The notes beneath the pieces were generated by a model. The model made no database searches and was not told the DNA's origin. It saw only the letters and a list, made by a program, of their open reading frames with translations. Of a stretch of DNA of 64,000 nt, positions 49,737 through 59,375 are shown in pieces; the stretch's first letter is position 1, and the number at the start of each line of letters is the position of its first letter. This DNA is from Aspidapion aeneum (lineage: Eukaryota; Arthropoda; Insecta; Coleoptera; Brentidae): contig OY755044.1 in NCBI GenBank assembly GCA_963576565.1, positions 40,569,235 to 40,633,234 on the forward strand, given 5' to 3'. Both the position numbers and the translations under genes were made by a program.

Positions 49737-49929
49737 TATATATTCCTCTACTTGTTCTTTTTTATTTTGGTTTTATTTTTTTAAATTTATTCTTCCTTGA
49801 AATTTGAAACCAAAAATCAAATAAAGTTAAATTAGTCGGCGACGATAATTGAACTACTTGAAACCAAATAACCAATAAAATAAAATAAATCGGCGACGAT
49901 CATTGAACTAAAATGGTTTATTTTAGGTC

Positions 49930-50036
49930 GATGATTGTCTACGACTAAATGACTTTGTATTCCGAACTATAAGTCTAGAAACTTTTTGAGCGCTCTTTAT
50001 TTTTAATAATATGTGTTCTGAGAATGACATATTGTC
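49930..50036 (-). pseudogene. Downstream piece of the LINE interrupted by the Jockey element
   Basis: Read on the minus strand from 50044, the sequence continues the RT thumb motif begun at 54473 (…DLGVIFD): DDNMSFSEHILLKIKSAQKV, then RLIVRNTKSFSR. This is the usual order after DLGVIFD in Jockey/CR1-group RTs. The two halves of the gene therefore lie on either side of a 4.4-kb insertion. The frame is lost near 49920, where unrelated short direct repeats (TCGGCGACGAT, twice) begin. Confidence 0.75.
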
Positions 50037-50265
50037 ATCAAATATTTTTTTTTTTTTTTTTTTTTTTATTTGTCAAACACACTGTGTTTTTTTTTTTATT
50101 ACAATCTAGTCAGTAAGACTAATTAGCAATTTTGTTTTAACTTAATTTACTAGAAAAGTCAGATTTAAACTTAGGGTTCACTCAACAGTTCTCCCCGCTT
50201 TGTTTAGTCTGTAACTCACAATTGTGTTGTGTTTATAGCATTATTTTGTTTTATGTGTAATTCAC

Positions 50266-52926
50266 TTAGTTTACTAGCTCAAACGGCTTCACTCTTTTTA
50301 GTCGTCGAACTAGCATAGTATTGTCTAGAAGCTGAATTGCTTCCACATTCACATGCCGATGGAGTCTATCTTCATGGCTTTTTGCGTACTTTTTTATAGT
50401 CTCTGCTACAGTTTCGATTTTTAGATCTCGATGAAGGTCACTATTTCGAACGTACCAAGGTGCATTCACAATGTTTCTTAATACTTTATTTTGAAATCTC
50501 TGTACAACTAGAATGTTACTCTCTTTAGCACAACCCCATAGTTGAATACCATATGTCCATACTGGTTTCAGTATTTGTCTATAAAGCAGTAACTTATTAT
50601 GAATTGTTAAATTGGACTTCCTTCCAATTAGCCAGTTCATTTTTCTATACCTTATCTCAAGTTCTTCTTTTTTTTTCTTAACATGTGCTTTCCAGCGCAA
50701 TTTGGTATCAAGTGTCATACCTAGATATTTTGCCTGATTCGAATATGGTACTGGAATGTTGTTAATTGTTATTTGTATGTGATTTATATTTTTGTTTGTA
50801 AAATCAACATGAATTGATTTGGTTTCATTTAATTTTATTCGCCACTTTGTGGTCCAACTGTGAATTTGGGTGACTGCATCCTGAAGTTTCTCTATGCATT
50901 TTTCAATAGATTTTTCTACCGTCAATAAACCAGTATCATCGGCAAATGTTGCTAAGTGACAATTTTCTGGCTTTGGGATATCACAAGTGAATAATAAGTA
51001 TAGATAAGGGCCTAGTACGCTACCCTGGGGCACGCCTGCTTGAATTTCTCTTAAATTTGAGTATGAGTCTTCCTGTTTTACTCTAAAATGTCTATCAGAT
51101 ATGTATGATTCCAAAATATCCGAATACTGTTTTGGCAGAAACCTTTTTAGTTTAAAATTAAGGCCTTCATGCCACACTTTGTCAAATGCTTGTGCTACAT
51201 CTAGAAAAACTGCAGAACAAACGTTTCCCTCTTCTAGTGCTTTTTCTATTATATTAGTAATTCTGTGTACTTGATCTATCGTGGAATGCTTGTCTCGAAA
51301 ACCAAATTGATGAGATGGAATAATTTCTTGTCTTTCTATGATGGGTTTTATTCTTTTAAGCAATAATTTTTCATAGAGCTTGGATATAATTGGCAGCAAA
51401 GATATTGGCCTGTAAGATGACACGTCATGGAGTGGTTTTCCCGGTTTTGGAATCATGATAACTTCTGCAACTTTCCACAGTTTAGGTACGTACCTAAGCC
51501 TAAAAGACGCATTAATTAGGTTGCATAGTTTTACGATAGCTTTTCTGGGGAGTTGTTTTATGACTACCCCGTTAATAAGATCATACCCTGGGGCTTTTTT
51601 CGAATTAATATTTTTGATTTCTGTTAATATTTCTTTTGGTGATGTAAGCTTAATATGGTCCTCGATTTGATGGGGTTCATTTAAATGAAAGTGTTCATCT
51701 GGTGCTTCGTGGGGCTGAAATGTTTTTTCTAAATGACTTGCAAAAATATCTGCTTTTTCTTCGTTACTCCTTGCCCACTGGTTGTTAGGTTTTCGTATGG
51801 GTGGAATTTGGATAATTGGTCTTTTAAAATCTTTGGTTGCTTTCCAAAGGGAATAGTCGGTATTTTTATCATCTGTAAGCTCATTAAGAAAATGGTTAAT
51901 AGATTCATTTTTTATTACTAGAATTTCTCGCCTAATGCGCTGCGTCATGTTGTTGAGATTTGTTTTGTCCCGAGGATCACGGCTTTGTTGCCACTTTCTT
52001 CTTAGTTTCCTTTTTTCCAATATAAGGTCTCTAATTTCCTTTGGATAGTTTTTTCCCTTAAAAATTCTCTTTGGTTTTGGACTGTTTTCCCAAGCTGCTT
52101 GTTGAATATTTGTAACAAAATAATCAACTTCTTTATCGATTTGTTCTGGCGTTTGCAATGGTACTGATAGGTTTATTTTTTCTGACAGACTTTGTTTAAA
52201 ACTAATCCAGTCAGTCAGTTTATTAACTAGTGAGATATTTGCTTCTTTCTTTATTATGTTTTTACTAAGAGTTAGAATAATAGGTGAATGATCTGAGTGT
52301 AAATCAAAACTTTCTTCTATATCTACAAAACTTAAAGATATATTTTTTACTATAAAAAAATCAATTAGATCTGGAATTTTTCCTGGATCTGTTGGATAGT
52401 ATGTGGGCTTACCAGTTGATATCGGCTCACATTGATATTCACTAATAGCTTGCAAAAGTTCTTTTCCTTTAGAGTTCGTCAGTCTAGATCCCCAGTAGGT
52501 ATTTTTTGCATTAAAGTCACCTCCAATTATAAAACGGTTTCCTAATTTTCTGAGAAAATTAAGATATTGATTTTTCTTTAGTAAGTGCCTTGGTGGTATA
52601 TAGACAGCACTTATGACTAATGTATATGTTTTGGTTTTTACACTTACTAATGTAGCTTGAATCTCTATGGTTTTATATCCCATCTCCTCATAGTGTGATA
52701 TATTTTCTTTAATTATTACAGCACTTCCCCCATGTGCAGTATTGCTAGGGTGAGTTGTATGATACACTTTATAACCTTTAAATTTAATGTGAGACTGGTT
52801 AGTGAAATGCGTTTCTGACACAAGACAGACGTCAATTTTTTCTATGTCTAGAATAACTTGCAAGTCTTGCTGATGTTGCAAGAGACCATTGGCATTCCAA
52901 GCTAGGATTCTAAGATTACTGACCAT
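50266..52926 (-). CDS. Jockey-type ORF2: APE endonuclease + reverse transcriptase
   Basis: An 886-residue intact frame that starts with ATG inside the end of ORF1. The endonuclease (about residues 1-225) nicks the target. Its key residues are present: N11/N13 in LAWNANG, E38 in SETH, D137 and N139 in GGDFNAKN, and S211-D212-H213 in SDHSPIIL. The RT (about 470-740) has SSYRPISLLP, D576 in VFLDVAQAFD, GVPQGSVLGP and the catalytic FADD at 661-664. The C-terminus has the usual HxxxK/WTYGIQLWG-type thumb (KPVWTYGIQLWGCA). No stop or frameshift is seen and length matches the family, so it could be active. Confidence 0.95.
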   Translation of the reverse strand: MVSNLRILAWNANGLLQHQQDLQVILDIEKIDVCLVSETHFTNQSHIKFKGYKVYHTTHPSNTAHGGSAVIIKENISHYEEMGYKTIEIQATLVSVKTKTYTLVISAVYIPPRHLLKKNQYLNFLRKLGNRFIIGGDFNAKNTYWGSRLTNSKGKELLQAISEYQCEPISTGKPTYYPTDPGKIPDLIDFFIVKNISLSFVDIEESFDLHSDHSPIILTLSKNIIKKEANISLVNKLTDWISFKQSLSEKINLSVPLQTPEQIDKEVDYFVTNIQQAAWENSPKPKRIFKGKNYPKEIRDLILEKRKLRRKWQQSRDPRDKTNLNNMTQRIRREILVIKNESINHFLNELTDDKNTDYSLWKATKDFKRPIIQIPPIRKPNNQWARSNEEKADIFASHLEKTFQPHEAPDEHFHLNEPHQIEDHIKLTSPKEILTEIKNINSKKAPGYDLINGVVIKQLPRKAIVKLCNLINASFRLRYVPKLWKVAEVIMIPKPGKPLHDVSSYRPISLLPIISKLYEKLLLKRIKPIIERQEIIPSHQFGFRDKHSTIDQVHRITNIIEKALEEGNVCSAVFLDVAQAFDKVWHEGLNFKLKRFLPKQYSDILESYISDRHFRVKQEDSYSNLREIQAGVPQGSVLGPYLYLLFTCDIPKPENCHLATFADDTGLLTVEKSIEKCIEKLQDAVTQIHSWTTKWRIKLNETKSIHVDFTNKNINHIQITINNIPVPYSNQAKYLGMTLDTKLRWKAHVKKKKEELEIRYRKMNWLIGRKSNLTIHNKLLLYRQILKPVWTYGIQLWGCAKESNILVVQRFQNKVLRNIVNAPWYVRNSDLHRDLKIETVAETIKKYAKSHEDRLHRHVNVEAIQLLDNTMLVRRLKRVKPFELVN

Positions 52927-54301
52927 TTTGAGGCATATTGGTAGCTCCGTTATTGCTACTTTCTAGTTTAGTTAATCGCTCATCAAGTTTGTTCAATTTC
53001 TCCAAAATTAATTGTAGTGTTTGTTCCATAGTATTTTGACTACTGATATTAATATCAGGTATAGTAGCTGTTGCTGCTACTTGGCTGTATGTCCTTGTCA
53101 CAGAGTTTTGTGTGACTGTGTTTCTTGTCTGTTGGTTTTGTCTATTTGTACTCACGTTTGGTATGAGATTCGGTTTCTTAGGTTTATTTTTCAATTTTTG
53201 TATTTCCTTAGCAACAAGGCATCCTCTGTAGTTAGCAGGATGCTTGCCTCCACAGTGGATGCATTTTGGCTCAGATTCTTTTGGTTTGGGGCATTCTACA
53301 GTAAGATGTTTCCCCGTGCATTTTACGCAACGTGGTTCTTTAGCGCAATATTTTTGCGTGTGTCCATAAGATTGGCATCTTTTGCATTGAGGGACTAACT
53401 TTGAGGTTTTTAGTGCTTTTATTTCCACTTCAATCCCAAGGATACTGGAAATTTCAAAAATTTTGTTGATATCTTCATCGTGGCTGAATGTGAGCATAAA
53501 CATGTTAAGAGGTTGTCTTGTTCTCCATTTAAGTTTGTTGCTGGCCTCCAGTGCCTTAAAACCTTTTTTTTGTAGATCAGCTACAATTTTCTGTGGGTCA
53601 CATGAGAAGTGTAGCCTATTCGCTATTACTCTAATTGGCCTTATTTGTTTGTTTTCGTATGAGTGCCATTGATGCTTTATTTCATTAAGCATTTTAGTAA
53701 CCAGCCGATAGCTGTCTGCGTCTTGTACATTTATTTTAATATTTTCGTTATTTAAAACTTTTATTTTAACTCCTTGTATGATATTTAACTTTTCATAAAT
53801 ATCATTAAAATTATTTACGCCATTTACCATAATCGGTGGAGGTAATGGAGCTTTTTTAACCTTAGTTGGGGGTTCTTCATTTGGTGTTTTATTGGAGGGC
53901 TCTCCAGTGTCCGAGCTTTGTTGTGGTGGTGAGAGTGAAGTATCCATTCGACGTTTTTTCCAACCTTTTCCTTTTTGTCTGATCCACTCAGTTTCTCTTG
54001 CCAGATCGTCCTCATCAGTAATGTAGTCCATGTCAGACTCTTCTTTTTTAGTGACTTTTGTCTCTAAATCTGCAAATTTTCTTTGCATACTTTCCAGTTG
54101 ACTTCGGAGATAATCCACTTGTATACTAAGTGAATTTTTTTCGTTTTGGGATTTTTTCCATTCGCTATATAAAACTTCTTCATTTTGTGTTCTAGCATGG
54201 CTATCCTGAAATAATTCGGCATTATCCATTTTTTCTTGATTTTGTTTGGGCTTTTCGCTAATTTTTAAAACAAGTTTCACACTTTTTTTGCTTTTAAACA
54301 T
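52916..54301 (-). CDS. Jockey-type ORF1, gag-like RNA-binding protein
   Basis: A 461-residue open frame. The probable start is the methionine of MDNAELFQDSHARTQNEE about 24 residues in, because the longer N-terminus has no special feature, but the first ATG at 54301 is also possible. An N-terminal coiled-coil-like stretch (VDYLRSQLESMQRKFADLE) is followed by an acidic/basic linker. Next comes a region typical of Jockey ORF1 (VIANRLHFSCDPQKIVADLQ, GFKALEA). Then come three cysteine knuckles: CKRCQSYGHTQKYC, CVKCTGKHLTVEC and CIHCGGKHPANYRGC. The C-terminus ends in a second predicted coil (LQLILEKLNKLDERLTKLE). It binds element RNA and guides particles. It overlaps ORF2 by 11 nt. Confidence 0.9.
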   Translation of the reverse strand: MFKSKKSVKLVLKISEKPKQNQEKMDNAELFQDSHARTQNEEVLYSEWKKSQNEKNSLSIQVDYLRSQLESMQRKFADLETKVTKKEESDMDYITDEDDLARETEWIRQKGKGWKKRRMDTSLSPPQQSSDTGEPSNKTPNEEPPTKVKKAPLPPPIMVNGVNNFNDIYEKLNIIQGVKIKVLNNENIKINVQDADSYRLVTKMLNEIKHQWHSYENKQIRPIRVIANRLHFSCDPQKIVADLQKKGFKALEASNKLKWRTRQPLNMFMLTFSHDEDINKIFEISSILGIEVEIKALKTSKLVPQCKRCQSYGHTQKYCAKEPRCVKCTGKHLTVECPKPKESEPKCIHCGGKHPANYRGCLVAKEIQKLKNKPKKPNLIPNVSTNRQNQQTRNTVTQNSVTRTYSQVAATATIPDINISSQNTMEQTLQLILEKLNKLDERLTKLESSNNGATNMPQNGQ

Positions 54302-54429
54302 GATATATTATTTATAATACACATTGTATATAGATTCTCAACACAGGTATCTCGCGCGCGATGTTTTTTGTAAACAAAACAAACTCCGACTTTGACCTCG
54401 TTAGCACTATCATGCAGGTACGATGCAAT

Positions 54430-54464
54430 ATAACCGTACGGAACTGCGATCGATTGAATACTGA
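54430..54464 (-). promoter_or_regulatory. Internal promoter: initiator plus downstream element
   Basis: The element begins TCAGTA, a close fit to the insect initiator TCAGTY with A at +1 (54462). At +28 to +33 the minus strand reads GGTTAT, which fits the downstream promoter element consensus RGWYVT at the required spacing. Jockey elements are known to use such TATA-less internal promoters, which lets a new copy carry its own promoter. Confidence 0.7.
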
Positions 54465-55515
54465 ATCAAATATGACCCCCAAATCCTTCTGACAGTTCAC
54501 ACGCTTGATATCTATACTATCTAGTGAATATTTAAAATCAATAGTACTTTTATTACGGGTAAAAGATATACAAGAACATTTATCCAAATTTAAGTTAAAG
54601 CTATTATCACTTGACCAATCTGCAACCCTATGAAACTCGTTTTGAAGTATTTTACAATCATTCAAACAGACAATTCTAAAAAATAATTTATAATCATCAG
54701 CAAATGCCAATGATTGCACATTTTTTGTTCTTGTTAGAATTTTGTTAAATGCAACTATAAAAAGCAATGGCCCAAGGTTTGAACCTTGAGGAACTCCTGA
54801 TGAACTTGCATAAATCTCAGATTTGCAGCCTTTAATTTCGACATATTGATATCTTTTGCATTTGTTGCTGCCCAGATATGATATCATTAATTTAATTTAA
54901 AATGGCGAGACATCCATATTTCTAAGACCATCTATTATGATACTGTGCCCAATTTTGTCAAAAGCTTTTTCTAGGTCAGTAAAAATATCATGAACTTGTG
55001 CCTTTTCATTTATCGCTTCATGAATATATTGCTCAACGTTAGCCAGATTAATCAAAGTAGATTTTTTTGGTAGAAACCCATGTTGATATGGAGAAATTTT
55101 TGCCGATATTTCATCGTATAGCATTTTATATACAACAATTTCAAAAATTTTTGAGACAGCACTTACAATAGTTATTGGCCGATAATTTTTAATATTTTCT
55201 CTTGCTCCGCTCTTATGTATGGGAATCACTTTACTAAGTTTCCATTTGTTTGGGAAAACAGTAGTAGTAGTAGATTCCATCAGGTCCAATTGCTTTGTTG
55301 GGTTTAATTGTACGGATAGCTTTGTTAATATCTTCCTCTGTTATTAATTTATTACAGAAGTTGTTTTTTAAATATGTATTTTCACAAATACTTAAGTAAT
55401 CATTAATAAAAACGGATTTAAAATAACTTGCAAAGCCACTGACAATGGATTTCGTACCATTAAATATTACGTTGTTTAGAGACATTTCCTCTAAAAAATC
55501 TGAATATAACAATAA
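54465..55515 (-). pseudogene. Older LINE RT, interrupted by the Jockey element
   Basis: Three open stretches on the minus strand give ordered RT motifs: NKAIRTIKPNKAIGPDGI, then NKWKLSKVIPIHKSGARE and NYRPITIVSAVSKIFE, then HGFLPKKSTLINLANVEQYI and DLEKAFDKIGH. After that come SSSGVPQGSNLGPLLFIVAF, the catalytic FADDYKLFF and KDLGVIFD. A frameshift at a TAG/TAC-repeat (55265) and stops at 54888-54899 break it. The codons from about 54464 to 54312 that appear to extend this frame belong to the Jockey leader. The endonuclease part is missing at the 5' side (55515), where another LINE begins on the opposite strand. Jockey/CR1 group by motif style. Confidence 0.85.
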
Positions 55516-56204
55516 AAGGAATGAGACTTACGATAGTTGTGAAAGACAATTTTTTTGAAGAAATACACAATGAAATATCAGCAGTAAGTACATCTAGAGA
55601 AATTGTCATATTGGGAGATTTAAATAGTAGGACCGGTAACAGAGTTAATGATCTGACAGTTGGCCAATATGGAGAAAATATTGTTAATGACAATGGAAGC
55701 TGGCTAATTACAGTATGTGAGCAATTAGACCTAAAAATCCAAAACGGTTTTTTTCAACATAAGGAAATACACAAATATACCTGGACCAAACCCTCACAAA
55801 ACCTGAAATCCGTCATTGATTATCTTATCACTAAACAAAAGACAAAACTAAAAATTCAAGATGTCAGAACAAAGCGTGGATCAACATGCGGAAGTGATCA
55901 CTATTTTCTAGAGTCCAAAATTTTCTTTCCTTATCAAGGCCGAAGCCTGCATCAACAACATCTTGATGATACAGTGATTGAAGAAATTGATCACTGTAAA
56001 TATAATCTACTAAGCCTAGAACATGACAGCGTAAAAAACAATACAACTTCAGGTGAAACCCCAGATGAGGAATACGAATGTATTACATTAAGCATCCATC
56101 AAGCTGCAAAAGAAGCACTAGGATTAGTGGAAGAAACTTCTAAAAGAAGAAAACCATACTGGTGGGATGCTGAGATGGAAAGAGAAATAGAGGGAAAAAG
56201 GTAA
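55503..56204 (+). pseudogene. RTE-like LINE: APE endonuclease fragment
   Basis: An open stretch of about 230 residues carries endonuclease motifs: SREIVILGDLNSRTG (the GDxN box), YGENIVNDNG, YTWTKPSQNLKSVIDYLI and GSDHYFLESKI (the SDH box). The N-terminal third of the domain is absent, so the copy is truncated at its 5' side or cut by the neighbouring LINE. It ends at a stop at 56202-56204. Similar 'endonuclease-reverse transcriptase' proteins are abundant in insect genomes. Confidence 0.75.
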
Positions 56205-56692
56205 TTATATCACACCTACTTATCCCAAAAGACAAATAGACGCAGAAAAGAATACAAAATCGCGCAATCAAAGGTGAGAAGAATGATCAGTGATAAGAAA
56301 AATCTTTCGTGGACGCAAAAGTGCCAGAAAATAGAATCTTACTTAGGAGGCAGGAGAAGTACCGAAAGCTGGAAAACTATAAGATCGATTACAAAAGAGA
56401 TATCATTTCACCAATACCAGACAAAGAATGGGATGAACATTTTAAAAAACTTTTAACTGAAGATAGAGCAGAATTCAAGGAAGAAGAAAGAGACAATATA
56501 ATTAGAACGATGGGATCTCCAGTACCCCTCATAATCTCTGAGGTCAAAAACTGTGCACAACCTTAAAAAGCGGTATATCTGCCGGACCCGAAAATATTTT
56601 TTCCAAAAATATTTAAATGGAACTGTAGTACCAACTGAGTGGAAAACGTCATATATATCCATAATACACAAAAAAGGACGGAAAGATATATG
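56205..56692 (+). pseudogene. RTE-like LINE: linker between endonuclease and RT
   Basis: In shifting frames the sequence gives RRMISDKKNLSWTQKCQKIE, SYLGGRRSTESWKTIRSI, DKEWDEHFKKLLTEDRAEF, then LNGTVVPTEWKTSYISIIHK ending at KKGRKDIC. This is the expected linker followed by the first RT motif (a W-x-x-S-x-I-x-x-I-H-K-K-G pattern). At least two frameshifts are present. It breaks at 56692, where a DNA element is inserted. Confidence 0.7.
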
Positions 56693-57561
56693 CATGATTC
56701 TACAAAAATGGTGCTGTGGAGTGGGAATGCATATTTTTCAAACACAGACTGCAAATGAAGCATAGTTTTAGTTATAAGATTTAAAACGTAATGTTTTCTT
56801 TATGGAGCATTTGAGTTTAATGTATAAAAAAAATTGCAAGTTTATAATCTTTTTTATAACAAAGCAAATACCTCATTCCTCTGGTGTAGTCCCAAACCAA
56901 ATATTAAAAACTCAGATTGAAAAAAATATCCTAATAAATAATATTTAACCAAGTCTTAACTATTTATCAAAAAATTGATAAAACTTAAGTTTGCAGTCAT
57001 ATTTATGAAAATTTTACAATTTTAAACGTGCTCCATTTTTAATAACACAATATTTGTGAATACCACCGGTTAATTGCTAGAAAAAGAGACGGCCCTGGAT
57101 ATCTAATTTACTTGTGAGGGTGACAAGTTGTGACAGATAATGTCAACTAGTTTGGTTTAAGTTATAGATCTTTTTATTTTCGGCAGAAAATTAGTTTTTT
57201 TCGGAGAAATCAAAAAGGAACGCTTCAATTATCATTCCTCTGATATCAATAGTATAATTTTTTTGTTGATTGTTTTAAAATTATAAGTATAGGAATTTTG
57301 TTTATATAGAACTTAAGTTAAGTAGTCTAAATAGATTATGATTTAAATTGGAAAACCATTAAAAAACTCATTCCTCTGGTACTCATCCCTCTGGAATTTT
57401 TATGCAACAATTCCTAAAATTCGGGAAAATACATGTTTCTTAGCTTACACCTAATTAGTTACATAAATTTAACTAAACAAAATTATTTACTGTGCTGTAC
57501 TGTTATTTAAAGGCAATGGCCAAAATGATATCCATAGAGCCCACTTTTGGTAGAATCATCC
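56693..57561. mobile_element. DNA element inserted in the RTE-like LINE, about 869 bp
   Basis: The left end CATGATTCTACAAAAATGG and right end (read inwards) GGATGATTCTACCAAAAGTGG are imperfect inverted repeats. ATATG occurs directly outside both ends (56688-56692, 57562-57566), a likely 5-bp target duplication. Removing the element rejoins KKGRKDIC to DNYRGIS, which is the normal RT sequence. The interior has three copies of CATTCCTCTG-type words and no transposase. The superfamily is uncertain. Confidence 0.65.
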
Positions 57562-58880
57562 ATATGTGACAATTATAGAGGTATATCTGTGACTAGTAGG
57601 CTAAGCAGAATATACGGTAAAATAATAAGAAATAAAGTGGAAAGCTAATATAAAGACATGGAGGCAGAAAAACAAGCCGGTTTCAGGGCAGGTAGATCGA
57701 CTTCTGATCAGAAGTCGATCTACCCGCCCTGAAACCGGCTTGTTCTTCTGCCTCCATGTCTTATCTCTTTTGTATAACCCAAGTTATTGAAAAGAAAATG
57801 GCATACGGACAAGAGCTGCATCTGCTTTACGTCGATTTGCAGAAGGCATATGATAGTATACCACTAAATCTACTTTCGAAAGCGTTGGAAAACACAAACA
57901 TAAGCGTACAACTAATTAAGGCCATCAAAGAGTTATACCGCAATAGTAAGGCAAAAGTTAAAATAAAAGCAAAACTAACCAAAGGCATTCAAGTAAATAA
58001 AGGTCTTAAACAAGGTTGCTGTATCTCGCCTACGCTCTTCAAGATATACTCCTTAAAGTATGGAAGAGAAAATGCCAAAACATGGGAATTCCGTTGGACC
58101 AAACCACCTTGTTTCGCCGATGATCAGATAGTAGTTGCTCAGGATTATGGCGACCTCGAATATATGACACGAAAACTAATAGAAGAGTACAATAAGTGGG
58201 GACTAGAGGTTAATCTCAATAAGACAGAGTATATGTGTATCGGTGGAATGAAACAGGATCTAATCTTAAATACCGGACAGCGAATTCAGTCCTGTAATGA
58301 GTATAAATACTTGGTCTAAAAATTACCGCTGACGGAACACTAGACAAAGCTATGGGATCGAAACGTACAAGGAAGAAAAGCAATAACTTTATTAAATGGA
58401 ATAATTTGGGACCAAAGTATATCAAAACATAACAAAAAGCTTATATATAACACCATTGTAAAAAGTATTATTACATACGGCTCAGAAGGATGGCCAATCA
58501 AGAATAGAACAGAAAAAATGCTTTCCGCTACGGAGATGGACTATTGGAGAAGAGCAGCAGGGAAATCAAAAAGAGAAAGAGTTACAAATCAAATAGGAGA
58601 AATTATGACAGTGGGTGAACGTATTTTAGTGAATGATATAAGAACAAAACAACTGGTGTGGTACGGGTATGTACAAAGAATGAATTATGAAAGACTACCT
58701 AAATAAATACTACAATGGAAACCAACTGGCCGAAGAAAACAAGGACGGCCAAGGAGAAGCTGGAGAGAAGAAATATACAGTGAAATAAGAATAAGAGGCC
58801 TAGATGATGAATTATGGGCAAACAGAAACGAGTGGAGATTGGGTATCGGAAGACGTAGAACGTTGTGATACCGATAAATA
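57562..58880 (+). pseudogene. RTE-like LINE: reverse transcriptase and C-terminus
   Basis: Motifs in order are DNYRGISVTSRLSRIYGKII, EAEKQAGFRAGRST, LHLLYVDLQKAYDSIPLNL, GLKQGCCISPTLFKIY, PCFADDQIVVAQ (catalytic FADD), KWGLEVNLNKTEYMC and EYKYL. Further on come IITYGSEGWP-type and ATEMDYWRRAAGKSKRERV, QLVWYGYVQRMNYERLPK and GRRKQGRPRRSWREEIYSE. The order fits the RT and C-terminal region of this LINE group. Stops and frameshifts (for example near 57648, 58319 and 58706) and a palindrome at 57653-57762 make it non-functional. Confidence 0.85.
57653..57762. repeat. 110-bp palindrome inside the LINE RT
   Basis: Positions 57653-57707 and 57708-57762 are inverted copies of 55 bp with no loop and two mismatches. 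The centre is TGATCA (57705-57710). The left arm encodes DMEAEKQAGFRAGRSTSD in the RT frame, and the right arm is the same DNA in reverse. It is therefore an inverted duplication of coding sequence, not a regulatory hairpin. Confidence 0.95.
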
Positions 58881-59373
58881 TATAAGTCGATAAGTAGATA
58901 TTACGGAATCAAATACACATGTTTTGTAATCAGATTCGAACGTCTGGTTCAAGTAGGCAAAAAATTCGCAAACGATCCAAATATTATTAATTTTATTTAA
59001 CGTTATTTGTCTTATACTTTTAAATTTATTTTTTTAATCACCGCTTTCAATTTTTATTAAAATGATAAAGAAGAATAAAACTTTAATTTAAACGCTTGCC
59101 AAGGACTAAATTCTTATTCATTATTTTTTATACAGGAGAAAATAGAGGTGTGTCGGACGGTTACAAAAAAAATATATATTCTTCAAAAACTGCTTCTACA
59201 CCAAAATCAACAAATAGCTATTAGGGGCCTTTGAGTAATTAGTAAAGTTAAAGCTTTAAAAACACCGATTACATATTTAATTTTGCTTGATTTCAATTTT
59301 TATTTTTTGAAGACAAATTTTGGAATTTGGCCTTTTAAAAAAAACTACCATATGCCATGTTCGTCCGTTCGAG
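58881..59373. repeat. No gene; dispersed repeat 58930-59270
   Basis: The stretch holds the plus-strand partner of 26362-26700 (TCTGGTTCAAGTAGGCAAAAA, GAAAATAGAGGTGTGTCGGACG). No coding region was found. Confidence 0.45.
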
Positions 59374-59375
59374 TA

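Larger units (their letters stand above)
50046..54464 (-). mobile_element. Full-length Jockey-clade LINE
   Basis: It has a 5' end TCAGTATTC at 54464, an ORF1 with zinc knuckles, an overlapping ORF2 with endonuclease and RT, a 3' untranslated region and an A tail (T run 50045-50067 on the plus strand). Nine-bp target duplications ATCAAATAT flank it (50037-50045 and 54465-54473; the last T is shared with the tail). Both frames are open throughout. The organisation fits the insect Jockey clade: two ORFs, APE-type endonuclease, no RNase H and an internal promoter. It is inserted in a second LINE, so it arrived later. Confidence 0.95.

Noticed and set aside
54312..54464. Apparent C-terminal extension of the older LINE RT
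   Set aside because: This DNA is the Jockey element's own leader, starting at TCAGTATTC. The real continuation of the RT is at 50044-49930.
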